From: 54-19 sp038210655
GTDB lineage: Bacteria > Chloroflexota > Chloroflexia > Chloroheliales > Chloroheliaceae
NCBI GenBank assembly: GCA_038210655.1
Contig: JBBQWM010000013.1
Span: 62,001 to 126,000 of the forward strand
Reading direction: 5' to 3'
Length of the DNA stretch: 64,000 nt
Shown here: piece after piece, positions 1 to 8,711 of the stretch
How positions within the stretch are numbered: position 1 is the first letter of the stretch
Layout: each line of letters begins with the position of its first letter
Notes under the pieces: generated by a model
Database searches by the model: none
What the model was told of the DNA's origin: nothing
The model's input: only the letters and a program-made list of their open reading frames with translations
Program-made: the position numbers and the translations under genes

Positions 1-275
1 TCGAATTGTTCTTCTTTTTGATTATAAATCGAAACGCCAGTTGCATCGCTCGGCAGCAAATCAGGCGTAAATTGGATTCGCTTGAAGCTACAACCGAGCG
101 AACGGGCGATAGCTTTTGCCAGGGCCGTTTTACCTACCCCCGGTACATCTTCGATCAAAACATGCCCCTTGCACAAGAGGGCCAATAAGGTTAATTCTAC
201 TTCTTTATGTTTACCAATAATAACTTTTTCGACATTCTTAACGACGCGCTCTGCGACTTGCCAGGCAACTGACAT
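1..275 (-). CDS. MoxR-family AAA+ ATPase, N-terminal part (runs off window)
   Basis: Only the first 91 codons are inside the window. The protein starts MSVAWQVAERVV and shows a Walker A region reading LIEDVPGVGKTALAKAI at about residues 44-60, then the MoxR-like stretch RIQFTPDLLPSD and the beginning of SIYNQK. This is the usual N-terminus of MoxR ATPases, chaperone-like AAA+ proteins that typically work with von Willebrand factor A proteins to mature enzymes or metal centres. The partner would lie to the left, outside the window. The ATG at 273-275 is followed directly by conserved sequence, so the start looks sound. It is divergent from the nucleoside phosphorylase. Confidence 0.85.
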   Translation of the reverse strand, partial: MSVAWQVAERVVKNVEKVIIGKHKEVELTLLALLCKGHVLIEDVPGVGKTALAKAIARSLGCSFKRIQFTPDLLPSDATGVSIYNQKEEQF

Positions 276-773
276 TAACCATACTCCTTTTCGTTGCTGA
301 ATACCGAGCATCTAGCCAACTTTGGACGCTCTTAAGTGATAAATACTGCATAATTATACCATAGGAACGCCCTCTAACAGCCTTTTGTGCTTTATATATG
401 GATTAGAGGAATGTTAGACCAACCCCGTCGGTCGGTTTTATCGCTTTGAGAAAGTCGGGCCAAACAGGTTACAAGTGACCCACAAGTTAAACGTAGCAAC
501 CCTACCAAACGTTACGGTCGCCACCCAAATTATTCGGCTTATAAAAACTGCCGCGTTACTCCTATACTTTTGAGTGGTTTGGGGCTAGGTTTTCACAATC
601 ACCGGCTATTACTGTTTGAACCCGTGCAAAAATTGACCCTCACCCTGTACATGTTTCACCCATTGCTGAAAGTAAATGGACGTGTTAAGATAAAGTAAGT
701 TTAGACCTATCAAATGAATTTCTGAGCAGTTATAACCCAATCCTCTGTGGTGGAGCGGAAAAGGAAAAGACCG
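276..773. other. divergent intergenic region, no gene seen
   Basis: About 500 bases between the divergent MoxR and phosphorylase genes. I see no convincing reading frame or structured RNA. A possible promoter for the rightward gene lies at 663-691 (separate entry). Confidence 0.5.
663..691 (+). promoter_or_regulatory. possible sigma70-type promoter for the phosphorylase gene
   Basis: TTGCTG at 663-668, a 17-base spacer and TAAGAT at 686-691. Both hexamers deviate from consensus, but spacing and position upstream of the gene fit. Confidence 0.3.
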
Positions 774-2075
774 ATGCGAGCGGTAGATATTATCATTAAG
801 AAGCGAAATGGGAATCGGCTAAGTGAGACCGAGATCGGCTATTTTGTCGATGGCTTCACACGGGGTGAGATACCCGACTATCAGGCGGCGGCCTTTGTAA
901 TGGCGGTTTTTTTCCGGGGAATGGAAGCAGAGGAGACAGTCGCCCTGACCGAGGCGATGGTGCGGAGCGGTCATCAACTCGACTTGAGCGACATCGCGCC
1001 GATCATTGCCGATAAGCACAGCACCGGCGGGGTCGGCGATAAGACTTCGATGGTGGTTGGGCCACTGGTAGCGGCGACCGGGCTACCGGTCGGCAAGATG
1101 AGCGGGCGCGGGTTGGGCTATTTTGGTGGGACGATTGATAAGTTGGAAACGATCCCCGGCTTTCGGGCTAACCTGAGCGAGGCCGAATTTCGGGCGGCGC
1201 TGGCAAAGACCGGGTTGGTCATAAGTGGGCAGAGCGGCGAGTTAGCTCCGGCGGACGGCAAATTTTATGCCTTGCGGGATGTGACCGGGACGGTCGAAAG
1301 CTTACCCCTGATCGCCAGCAGTGTAATGTCCAAAAAGATCGCGGCGGGTGCTAATTGTATCGTGCTGGATGTCAAGCACGGCAAGGGCGCTTTTATGAAG
1401 ACGCTGGCGGACGCAACGGCTTTGGCCGAGGCGATGGTTGCGATTGGCAAAGGGGTCGGGCGGCAGGTGCGGGCGGTCTTGAGCAGTATGGAACAGCCGT
1501 TGGGTCTGGCGGTCGGCAACACTCTGGAAGTGCGCGAGGCGGTTGATACTTTGCAAGGGCGCGGGCCACACGATTTACTGGAACTGGCGACGATCCTGGG
1601 GAGCCAGTTGCTGGTGATGGCAGGCCGGGCTAAAACGGCGGACGAGGCCCGGACTATCTTACGGCAAGCCCTTGATAGCGGGGCCGCTTTCGAGAAATAC
1701 AAGGCTTTTGTAGCCGGGCAGGGTGGTGATGTCAGCGTCCTGGACGATCCGAGCAAGCTACCCCAGGCCCCTTATGTCGAGGAATTGCCCGCACCGCAGG
1801 CTGGTTTTGTAGCGGCTATCGACGCAGAAACCATCGGGATCGGAGCCTATACGTTGGGGGCGGGCCGCAAGGTCAAAACGGACGCGATAGACCCTGCCGT
1901 TGGTCTGGTGCTGCGTAAGAAGGTTGGAGATACGGTCGTGGAAGGCGAAGGGTTGCTCGAAATTCACGCCCGCTCCCGCGAACAGGCTGCCAATATACGC
2001 GAGAGTTTGTTAGGAGCTTATAGTTTCAGTCAGGCGGCAGTAACTATTCCGCCGCTAGTCGATTTGATTATTTGA
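774..2075 (+). CDS. pdp: pyrimidine-nucleoside (thymidine) phosphorylase
   Basis: Catalyses reversible phosphorolysis of pyrimidine (deoxy)nucleosides in cytosolic salvage. The phosphate-binding motif KHSTGGVGDKTS and base-binding stretch YALRDVTGTVESLP...SSVMSKK are clear. If translation starts at the ATG at 774, these give K81-H82-S83, R168, S183 and K187, which is the numbering of the Geobacillus enzyme. This and the purine-rich GGAAAAGA just upstream favour 774 over the GTG at 747. The family signature reads GLGYFGGT where GLGHTGGT is usual, a small oddity outside the core catalytic residues. Length of about 433 residues is normal. The downstream gene begins 11 bases after the stop, so the two are probably cotranscribed. 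Distinguishing pdp from deoA by eye is uncertain. Confidence 0.93.
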   Translation: MRAVDIIIKKRNGNRLSETEIGYFVDGFTRGEIPDYQAAAFVMAVFFRGMEAEETVALTEAMVRSGHQLDLSDIAPIIADKHSTGGVGDKTSMVVGPLVAATGLPVGKMSGRGLGYFGGTIDKLETIPGFRANLSEAEFRAALAKTGLVISGQSGELAPADGKFYALRDVTGTVESLPLIASSVMSKKIAAGANCIVLDVKHGKGAFMKTLADATALAEAMVAIGKGVGRQVRAVLSSMEQPLGLAVGNTLEVREAVDTLQGRGPHDLLELATILGSQLLVMAGRAKTADEARTILRQALDSGAAFEKYKAFVAGQGGDVSVLDDPSKLPQAPYVEELPAPQAGFVAAIDAETIGIGAYTLGAGRKVKTDAIDPAVGLVLRKKVGDTVVEGEGLLEIHARSREQAANIRESLLGAYSFSQAAVTIPPLVDLII

Positions 2076-2086
2076 GGGGTCTACCA

Positions 2087-2620
2087 ATGCAAGATATTCC
2101 GGCTGTACTACCCGAACGCTGGTTAAAATTGGAGCTTTTTACCGATTATCACCGTATTACCGGTCAGGTAATGACGGCAGCGCTACGAACAAATGGTGTG
2201 CTAAATTCGGCAGAGCCACAGCTTTTGCTCGAACGGGTGGGAACCAGCCATCTATTGCGCCCTATTGATGAGACGATTTCGAGTGGCTACGCTCGGATTA
2301 CCAAAGAGTCGATTATTCTGGCTGTCCCCAACGATGAGCATGAGACCGACCGACTGGAACGGGCCAACAAAATCTACAACCGGGGCGAGTTGCTTCAACA
2401 ACGGGTCATGATTGTGCTGGGTACGTTCGAGGTCAGCGGGAATTTGCACCTTGAGCCAAACATCGCCCTCACCAGCGTTTTACAATATCGTAATGAGTTC
2501 TTTATCGGCGTGACCGATGTGTCGATCAGCTTTTTGCCCAACCCGACTATCCGCTTTACCGCTAATTCGGTGCTAATCAACCGAGGGCGAGTCGATTTCC
2601 TGTGTGCCGGTGCGCCCTGA
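2087..2620 (+). CDS. conserved hypothetical protein, about 177 residues
   Basis: I do not recognise this family. The protein starts MQDIPAVLPERWLKLELF and seems to be a soluble mixed alpha/beta protein without signal peptide or membrane segment. The C-terminal half (NLHLEPNIALTSVLQYRNEFFIGVTDVSISFLP) has alternating hydrophobic residues typical of beta strands. GAGGGG lies 7 bases before the ATG at 2087, which decides this start over an upstream TTG that overlaps the phosphorylase stop. The tight spacing suggests an operon with the phosphorylase, and a strong terminator follows directly. Confidence 0.75.
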   Translation: MQDIPAVLPERWLKLELFTDYHRITGQVMTAALRTNGVLNSAEPQLLLERVGTSHLLRPIDETISSGYARITKESIILAVPNDEHETDRLERANKIYNRGELLQQRVMIVLGTFEVSGNLHLEPNIALTSVLQYRNEFFIGVTDVSISFLPNPTIRFTANSVLINRGRVDFLCAGAP

Positions 2621-2635
2621 TCTCTTATAAAATAT

Positions 2636-2665
2636 AAAGAGGGCCAGTATACTTTGGCCCTCTTT
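2636..2665 (+). terminator. intrinsic terminator of the phosphorylase operon
   Basis: A perfect 11-base-pair stem (AAAGAGGGCCA at 2636-2646 and its complement at 2655-2665) with an 8-base loop ends in a T-rich side, just after the stop at 2620. Confidence 0.85.
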
Positions 2666-2824
2666 ACTGTTAGGCAGCTATCTTCGCCTCAACCTCTCTT
2701 ATTTCGCCTTTATTCGCCCGTAAAAACCGCTCACTACAAAATATTCGCGTCGTGCCGAGTCTATAACACCTAATTTTGGATAAATAAAATATTCAGGTTG
2801 TAACTGTTCAGCCAACCTGAGAAG

Positions 2825-2878
2825 TGTCGTTATGAGCATAGTGCAGAATCTAGATTCTGCGCTATGCTCACAATGACA
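2825..2878. repeat. 54-bp near-perfect palindromic repeat
   Basis: The core at 2834-2869 (GAGCATAGTGCAGAATCTAG and its complement) is nearly perfectly self-complementary, and pairing continues outward to TGTC...GACA with a few mismatches. More loosely it extends to GTAACTGTTCAG near 2798 and CTAAATAGTTAC near 2881. It looks like a REP or miniature interspersed repeat. Part of the motif (GATTCT..., AGAATGACAG, GTAACTGTTCA) recurs in the element at 53938-54100. Confidence 0.8.
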
Positions 2879-3191
2879 GGTCTAAATAGTTACTCTATGA
2901 TATAGGTACTATAAATATGAAAAGCGCAAAAATAGCTCTAAAGGCCCTACTACGTTTTTATAAGGCGTGCTATAATTATTTGTCAATAGTTAGAATAAGG
3001 ATTGAATATAGTTTATAAAATGCAAACTATGTCAGCGGGATTTATTTGTATTTGCCCAAATCCTCAAAATCTCCCCTATTGACCGTCTGATGAGAGCGCT
3101 ACCTGTTTTCAAGTTTTGCAACCTGGGTTCATCCAGCAACACCTGAAGATACGACCAACTCGGCTATTTACTACTATCAAAGGAGCGTACT

Positions 3192-5219
3192 ATGCCAAAA
3201 ATCTTTGCGTCTGGGTCGCTAATCTCAAAGCGATCTGGCAAAAACTCCCGAAAGCTTGTTACTCTTGTCCCTTTGCTTTTATTGTTTCAGTTGGTTCTAA
3301 GCCCATTCGCGAGCGTGAGTGCTGCGACTATTCCTCCTCCGATGGAAAAAATCAGTGGAGAGCCTTATATGGTTCCCACTCTACTTGACCCTAATCCCAA
3401 CCCGATCCCAACCCATATTCCCCCTCCGGCCAACTTTTCGGTCATACGACCGGCCACCGCCACCATAACAGTCAACTACACCGGGTTTGGAGCTTTTCCG
3501 CAAGCCCAGGCTGCTTTTCAAAGAGCCGTCGATATTTGGTCCAGCCAAATTTCCTCGCCCGTTCCGATTGTGGTCAATGCCAGTTGGACTTCCCTGACTC
3601 CTTGTGGCCCTGGTGGTTGCGTATTAGGTTCGGCGGGTCCTCAAATCTTTCTTCGGAATTTTACCAATGCTCCGCAAGCTAATACTTACTACCCGATAGG
3701 TTTGGCTAATAAGTTAGCCGGTACCGATTTAGACCCGACTATCGGAGACATAACCGCTTACTTTAACAAGGATTATACTAGCTGGTATTTTGGAACTGAC
3801 GGCAATCCGCCCAATAATCAAATCGACTTTATAAGTATTGTTTTACACGAACTTGGTCACGGCCTGGGCTTTATTGGAACCATGAAGTATACAAGCGGTA
3901 GTGGTAGCTATGGATTTGGGGGTATTCCCTCTATTTATGACCATTTTGCGGTCAATGGCTCTCCTCAATCTTTGATTAATACCGCTTTGTTCCCCAATCC
4001 TTCTGTGGCGCTGGGCAATCAATTAGTCAGTGGCAATCTCTTTTTTGACTCGCCGACCACTCGATCAGTCAATGGGGGGAATCCGGCCAAACTCTATGCG
4101 CCGGGTACCTGGGCGCAGGGTTCCAGTTTTTCTCACCTGGACAACATTTACGCCGGTACTCCCAATGCTTTGATGACCTACTCTATTTCAACCGGGCAAG
4201 TTAAGCAAAATCCTGGCCCAATCATGCTGGCGATGTTCCAGGATATGGGTTGGACGGTTGCCCTATTGCCGCCGGCTCCGACCAACCTGATCGCGACCTC
4301 TGTGACCTCCACCCAAGTCTCGATGTCGTGGAACGATAATTCCACCAACGAAAGCGGCTTCCGAATAGAACGCAGTACGGTTGGAGCGGCAGGCCCCTTC
4401 GTGCCTCTGGCGTTATTAGGGGCCAACGCGACTGCGACGGTTAGCTATACCGACACCGGGCTGACCCCTTTTACCGCTTATTATTATCGGGTGCTGGCTT
4501 ACAGCGCTTCCGGGGACTCGGCTTATAGCAATGTCCTAAGCAGTGGAACCCTCAATGCTATTCCCAATCCACCGAGCAATCTACGGGCTTTCGCTACCTC
4601 CGATACTCAGATCACGGTTTACTGGTCGGATAACTCGCACAACGAGACTGGCTTCAAGCTGGAACGTAGCCCGGATAGTGGCGCGAACTGGACACCCCTT
4701 CCGACGACGGCGGCAAACGTGACCACTTATAACGATACAGGTCTTACCAATACCAACACTTATTATTATCGGGTACGTTCGACCAATGCGATAGGTGATT
4801 CGGGTTATAGCAATATCGGTTACGCCACCACTGGCACGCCCAACCTGGTCGTAACGAGCAATCTGGATGACGGGACAGGGGCGGCCAACACGCTCTCGAA
4901 GGCGATCAACGATGCCAACGCTTTGAACGGCTACCGAACGATCACATTTGGGGCAGTAACGGGCAATTTGGTGACGGTCAGTGGAACAGGGTTGCCGATC
5001 CCTCGAACGGGAGTATCAATCAGTGGCGGTTGCAGCCTGAGCGGGCCGACTATCACGATAGAGGGTGGAGGCACCCCGGCCCTTACCCTAAACCGGGATA
5101 GCAGCCTGTTCGGGCTAAAGTTCATGCATTTTGCCGGGCCGCAACTCTCGATACCGTTTCCGCCAACTGGCCCCGGCAATCCGAACCTGTTTATGTGCGT
5201 GGTTTTTAGCAAGGTGTAG
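3192..5219 (+). CDS. secreted zinc metallopeptidase-like protein with two Fn3 domains
   Basis: A signal peptide (basic start, hydrophobic LLLLFQLVLSPFASVSAA) indicates export. Residues about 60-355 form a peptidase-like domain with FISIVLHELGHGLGFIG near residue 220; HELGH is the zinc-binding HExxH with catalytic Glu, but the metzincin third ligand (HExxHxxGxxH) is Gly here. Two fibronectin type III repeats follow (about 356-450 and 455-550), each with the pattern WxDNSxNExGFxxER. The last 120 residues (VVTSNLDDGTGAANTLSKAI) resemble the start of a beta-helix domain and stop early, so the C-terminus may be truncated. The start is supported by AAAGGAG 8 bases upstream. Substrate unknown; probably extracellular protein degradation. 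Confidence 0.8.
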   Translation: MPKIFASGSLISKRSGKNSRKLVTLVPLLLLFQLVLSPFASVSAATIPPPMEKISGEPYMVPTLLDPNPNPIPTHIPPPANFSVIRPATATITVNYTGFGAFPQAQAAFQRAVDIWSSQISSPVPIVVNASWTSLTPCGPGGCVLGSAGPQIFLRNFTNAPQANTYYPIGLANKLAGTDLDPTIGDITAYFNKDYTSWYFGTDGNPPNNQIDFISIVLHELGHGLGFIGTMKYTSGSGSYGFGGIPSIYDHFAVNGSPQSLINTALFPNPSVALGNQLVSGNLFFDSPTTRSVNGGNPAKLYAPGTWAQGSSFSHLDNIYAGTPNALMTYSISTGQVKQNPGPIMLAMFQDMGWTVALLPPAPTNLIATSVTSTQVSMSWNDNSTNESGFRIERSTVGAAGPFVPLALLGANATATVSYTDTGLTPFTAYYYRVLAYSASGDSAYSNVLSSGTLNAIPNPPSNLRAFATSDTQITVYWSDNSHNETGFKLERSPDSGANWTPLPTTAANVTTYNDTGLTNTNTYYYRVRSTNAIGDSGYSNIGYATTGTPNLVVTSNLDDGTGAANTLSKAINDANALNGYRTITFGAVTGNLVTVSGTGLPIPRTGVSISGGCSLSGPTITIEGGGTPALTLNRDSSLFGLKFMHFAGPQLSIPFPPTGPGNPNLFMCVVFSKV

Positions 5220-5222
5220 TAT

Positions 5223-5339
5223 AGAAATTAGAAATCAGAGATTAGAAATCAGAGATTAGAGATTATATGTTAGCGGCTAGTTAGCAAAATCGGTTTTCCT
5301 GATTTCTAATCTCTAATATCTGATTTCTAATTTCTAATC
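5223..5339. repeat. inverted arrays of AGAAATCAG/AGAGATTAG-type units
   Basis: The left half repeats the units AGAAATCAG, AGATTAGAA and AGAGATTAG; the right half holds the complement (CTGATTTCTAATCTCTAATA...). The whole can fold into an imperfect hairpin between convergent genes. The right arm overlaps the ispDF stop codon, so the last residues of that protein (LIRN) are repeat-encoded. Similar arrays lie at 20309-20388 and 62533-62633. Confidence 0.75.
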
Positions 5340-6628
5340 AAAACAACTGCCTGACCTTCCAGTCCTTCGAGACGACCGACGAAGCCAAGCTTTTCGGTGG
5401 TAGTGGCTTTGATGTTAAGCTGGCTCTCCTCGACACCGAGGGTAAGAGCCAGCTTTTTACGCATGGCGGGGATGTGGGGAGCGAGTTTGGGTTGCTGGGC
5501 GGCAATTGTCGCGTCCAGGTTGACCAGCCGCCAACCGCGTTCTTGGAGCATCTGGTAAACTTCTTTTAGCATTTGTAGGCTGGAAATGCCTTTGTAGGTC
5601 GGGTCGGTCGGCGGGAAATAACGTCCGATGTCGCCCAGACCTGCCGCACCAAGTAGGGCGTTTATGATCGCGTGGGTCAGCACGTCGGCATCCGAATGAC
5701 CGTCCAGCCCAAGCTCAAAAGGAACCTGCACCCCGCCCAGAATCAGCGGACGACCTTCTACCAACCGATGCACATCATAACCCTGCCCGACCCGTATTTC
5801 GGGGAAGGGGCCAGACTCAGGTTGGGCGGCAGGGGTAGGCTGTTCGGCAGGGACGGACGGGTTGTCCAGTAATGAACGGGCCAGCAGCAGGTCGTCAGGG
5901 GTAGTGATTTTGAGATTGGTATAAGCGGCCCGAAAAACTTTGACAGGCTGTCCGGTCAGTTCCATCACCATAGCGTCGTCGGTCACTTCGGCATTGGCGG
6001 CGATAGCCTGACGATGGGCGGCGCAGATCAGATCATAGCGGAAGATTTGCGGGGTCTGGATCGCCCAAAGCAGTTCGCGGGGTGGGGTTTCGCGTACCAG
6101 ACCGCTTTCCGGCTCAACTACTTTGATGGTATCTTTAACCGGGACGGCAGCGACCGCCGCACCATATTCCTGGGCCGCTGCCAGTCCGTCACTCAGGATT
6201 TGGGCGGTCAGGAAGGGCCGCGCTCCATCGTGGATCATCACCCAATCGGGGGCGGAGCTTTTGCTATCATTCAGGGCTAAAAGGCCGTTATAAACCGAGT
6301 CCTGCCGTCGCGCTCCCCCCACTACAAAGCCTCGCAGCTTGGCCCAACCTTCTTCGTAAGCCAACGCCCGACCTTGCAACAGGTTTTCGGCGCTAAGGAC
6401 GATTACATATCCCTCAATCAAATCGCTCTGCTCAAAAGCGGCCACCGTGTGGGCCAATAAAGGCCGTCCGCCCGCCAACGCAAATTGCTTGTCCAACCCG
6501 GCCATCCGAGTGCTGCGCCCAGCGGCTACAATGACCGCCGCCACTCTTGAGGGATGAGGGATGAGGGATGAGGGATGAAGCTCTTCCGATGCTTCATCCC
6601 TCATCCCTGCCTTTATTTCATCCCTCAT
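5327..6628 (-). CDS. ispDF: bifunctional IspD-IspF of the MEP isoprenoid pathway
   Basis: The N-terminal IspD domain (2-C-methyl-D-erythritol 4-phosphate cytidylyltransferase) shows VAAVIVAAGRSTRM, IHDGARPF and PVKDTIKVV. From about residue 278 the IspF domain (MECDP synthase) shows GQGYDVHRLVEG, with the zinc ligands Asp and His, then GLDGHSDADVLTHAI and GDIGRYFPP. Fusion is known in several bacteria and joins non-consecutive MEP steps. The first 28 residues (containing MRDE and HPSSLIPHPS) are translated heptamer repeats; the native start may instead be a GTG at 6542-6544 just before AAVIVAAG. The C-terminal four residues also come from repeat DNA. It lies 17 bases after the PIN-TRAM gene, probably in the same transcript. 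Confidence 0.95.
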   Translation of the reverse strand: MRDEIKAGMRDEASEELHPSSLIPHPSRVAAVIVAAGRSTRMAGLDKQFALAGGRPLLAHTVAAFEQSDLIEGYVIVLSAENLLQGRALAYEEGWAKLRGFVVGGARRQDSVYNGLLALNDSKSSAPDWVMIHDGARPFLTAQILSDGLAAAQEYGAAVAAVPVKDTIKVVEPESGLVRETPPRELLWAIQTPQIFRYDLICAAHRQAIAANAEVTDDAMVMELTGQPVKVFRAAYTNLKITTPDDLLLARSLLDNPSVPAEQPTPAAQPESGPFPEIRVGQGYDVHRLVEGRPLILGGVQVPFELGLDGHSDADVLTHAIINALLGAAGLGDIGRYFPPTDPTYKGISSLQMLKEVYQMLQERGWRLVNLDATIAAQQPKLAPHIPAMRKKLALTLGVEESQLNIKATTTEKLGFVGRLEGLEGQAVVLIRN

Positions 6629-6645
6629 CCCTCATCCCTCATCCC
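6551..6645. repeat. heptamer arrays (GGGATGA)4 facing (TCATCCC)2+4
   Basis: Four GGGATGA units at 6551-6578, then the complementary TCATCCC twice at 6594-6607 and four times at 6618-6645. The opposed orientation allows a long hairpin at the 5' end of ispDF and in the gap to the PIN-TRAM gene. Similar heptamers occur at 30644-30720 and near 53014-53045. Confidence 0.9.
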
Positions 6646-7758
6646 TTAATACTGTTTATCGCGGCTAGGAGTTTCGTTCCAATCGCGGTCGGGATTGCCG
6701 TTGTTGCCGGGAACCCGCACCTGAGCGAAGATCATGCGTCCGGCGACAGTTTGAAGGGTACGAGTGACAGTGATGGTGGTTTCCTGGCCCATAAAGCGCC
6801 GTCCATTTTCGATTACAATCATCGTACCGTCGTCCAGATAGGCCAAACCCTGACCCATTTCTTTACCTTCCTGGGTGATACGGACAATTAATTCTTCGCC
6901 GGATAGCACGACAGGTCGAACAGCCTGAGCTAGTTCGTTGACGTTTAGCACCTTTACACCCTGCAACTCGGCTACCCGGTTCATATTGTAATCGTTGGTG
7001 ATGAGCGGAAAGTGGTTGGCTTTGGCTATTTTGATGAGCTTGGCATCGACTTCGGTCACATCGGTAGTATCAATATCGGAAATTTCGATAGGTACAATCG
7101 AGTCTTTGCGAAGCTTATTGAGCATTTCGAGGCCGCGTCGTCCCCGGTTGCGCCGTTGTGCGTCGGCGCTGTCGGCAATATGTTGTAATTCGTTGAGGAC
7201 AAAGCGGGGTATAATCAAAGTGCCTTCGATAAACCCGGTCTGGCTCACATCGGCAATCCGACCATCGATGATCGCGCTGGTATCGACCAGGATCGAGCGG
7301 GCGAAGGCGTTGTTGCCACGGGCTTCGGCAGCGACGGCATTGGCGGCCCGGTTCAAGCCAAAGAACTCGAAAATCTCGCGCTTACGCATCACCATTACGA
7401 CAATACCCAAATAGCCGAAAATAACTGCCGCCAAAAAGGGAAAGATCGCGCCCAGCACCCCTGGCAAACGGGAAAGCGGCAAAGTTAGCAGGGCTGCCAC
7501 GACCAATCCACCCATCAACCCGACCCCACCGGCAATTAAATCTACCGCAGGCAGCACCCGCAGTCTTTTGCGGGTCCAGTTGACGGGAACAATTGTTAGG
7601 TAGGGGGCAATTGTGGCTCCCAGGGCGGCCCCGGCCAGTGTCAGCAACATCACGACCCGGATTTGATCGGGGCTGCTGTCAATAGTCAAGCCGAGTTGCC
7701 AGCCTAATACTGCAAATACTACCATCCCCACCAACCGCAAGAAAAGTTGGATACCCAT
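6646..7758 (-). CDS. membrane-anchored PIN-TRAM domain protein (YacL-like)
   Basis: Four hydrophobic segments in the first 125 residues anchor the protein. A PIN nuclease-like domain follows with ILVDTSAIIDGRIAD (acidic residues about D159 and D165), NELQHIADSADAQRRNRGRRGLE and ITNDYNMNRVAEL. The C-terminal TRAM domain (EGKEMGQGLAYLDDGTMIVIENG...) is a predicted RNA-binding fold. Homologues in Gram-positives commonly precede ispD/ispF, as here. The start at 7756-7758 is chosen because AGGAG lies 8 bases upstream, while a longer frame begins without one. RNase activity is a family prediction; the role is not established. Confidence 0.9.
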   Translation of the reverse strand: MGIQLFLRLVGMVVFAVLGWQLGLTIDSSPDQIRVVMLLTLAGAALGATIAPYLTIVPVNWTRKRLRVLPAVDLIAGGVGLMGGLVVAALLTLPLSRLPGVLGAIFPFLAAVIFGYLGIVVMVMRKREIFEFFGLNRAANAVAAEARGNNAFARSILVDTSAIIDGRIADVSQTGFIEGTLIIPRFVLNELQHIADSADAQRRNRGRRGLEMLNKLRKDSIVPIEISDIDTTDVTEVDAKLIKIAKANHFPLITNDYNMNRVAELQGVKVLNVNELAQAVRPVVLSGEELIVRITQEGKEMGQGLAYLDDGTMIVIENGRRFMGQETTITVTRTLQTVAGRMIFAQVRVPGNNGNPDRDWNETPSRDKQY

Positions 7759-7968
7759 AAAGATAACTCCTCGCCAGTTTTGGCGGAGATACAAAGGGAA
7801 CGTGCAGCGTTTTAAGTTGCACTTAAATAGAATTTCGTTAAAATAATAAAAGTATTAAGAGCTTATTAATGCGTTAGCTTACAGCCTGCCTAAATAAGTT
7901 CAAAAACTGATTGCTATTATTCTATCATTCTGATTTGGGCCTGTCAAAGCACAAATTTTTCTCATCTG

Positions 7969-8703
7969 TTGGGAAATATAACGGCGAATGATAACGGGCT
8001 GAGAAGGGTTGCACGGCTAAATAAAGTGGTTGCGTTTAAGAAAAAGGGTTTTAATAAATTTTTGAAAGCAAAAATAGACCAGCTGATCTTGGTTGGCCTT
8101 TTAAGTGTGGTATTGCTAGGGGCCTGTGGCGATAGTACGGCAACGGTTGCCTCGCCTCCCTCTGCCGTTACATCCTCGGCGGCTACTACCGCCGCGCCAA
8201 CCGGCAATCTGGCAGCTACTACCGCCGCGCCAACTTCGCCAACCGTCTCGGAATGTGGCGCACAACCTTGCCAGACAATTTCACCCGTTACCACTTCTAA
8301 GGCGGCGCAGGCCACTACACCCGGTCAGACGACCCTGGCGACCTCACCAGCTACTATTACGAAGGCAAACGGAGCGCGGGTAACGATGACGGTCGAACTG
8401 GCCCGCACCGAAAAGGAGCAGGAGATCGGCTTGATGGGCCGTAATAGTGTGCCGGACGGTCAGGGGATGCTTTTTATCTTTCGGGAGGCGGGCCGGATCG
8501 GGTTTTGGATGAAGGATACGCCTTTGGCGCTCTCGATTGCCTTTATCGATCCAAAAGGTAAGATCGTGGACATCCAGGATATGCAGCCTTTTTCGCTCGA
8601 TACTCACGCACCCGGCAAAGATTATATTTCGGCCCTGGAAGTTTCACAGGGTTATTTTGCTAGGGTGGGAGTCAGACCTGGGGATAGCTTTGTTTTGACT
8701 TAG
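7969..8703 (+). CDS. DUF192 lipoprotein
   Basis: A hydrophobic segment ending LSVVLLGACG near residue 50 is a lipobox, so the mature protein is probably anchored by an acylated Cys. A Thr/Ala/Pro-rich linker with an internal duplication (AATTAAPT twice) follows. The C-terminal 120 residues are a DUF192 domain: VELARTEKEQEIGLMGR, GMLFIF, IGFWMKDTPLALSIAFID and ISALEVSQGYF. DUF192 function is unknown. The start is uncertain: the frame opens at a TTG at 7969, but GTG at 8026 or TTG at 8062 would give a more usual signal-peptide length; no strong ribosome site decides it. Confidence 0.82.
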   Translation: MGNITANDNGLRRVARLNKVVAFKKKGFNKFLKAKIDQLILVGLLSVVLLGACGDSTATVASPPSAVTSSAATTAAPTGNLAATTAAPTSPTVSECGAQPCQTISPVTTSKAAQATTPGQTTLATSPATITKANGARVTMTVELARTEKEQEIGLMGRNSVPDGQGMLFIFREAGRIGFWMKDTPLALSIAFIDPKGKIVDIQDMQPFSLDTHAPGKDYISALEVSQGYFARVGVRPGDSFVLT

Positions 8704-8711
8704 TAATTGGT

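Larger units (their letters stand above)
2621..3191. other. intergenic region with terminator, palindromic repeat and small inverted repeat
   Basis: No gene seen. It holds the terminator at 2636-2665, a palindromic repeat centred near 2851, a TATAAT at 2971-2976 without a good -35 box, and a short inverted repeat ATAGTTT-N9-AAACTAT at 3008-3030 that might be an operator for the secreted protease gene. Confidence 0.5.

Noticed and set aside
774..2075. Loss of phosphorylase activity because of the GLGYFGGT signature change
   Set aside because: The phosphate- and base-binding residues (K81, H82, S83, R168, S183, K187) are all present, so the enzyme is probably active.
5223..5339. CRISPR-like repeated DNA
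   Set aside because: Units are 7-9 bases, contiguous and degenerate, without unique spacers or cas genes.
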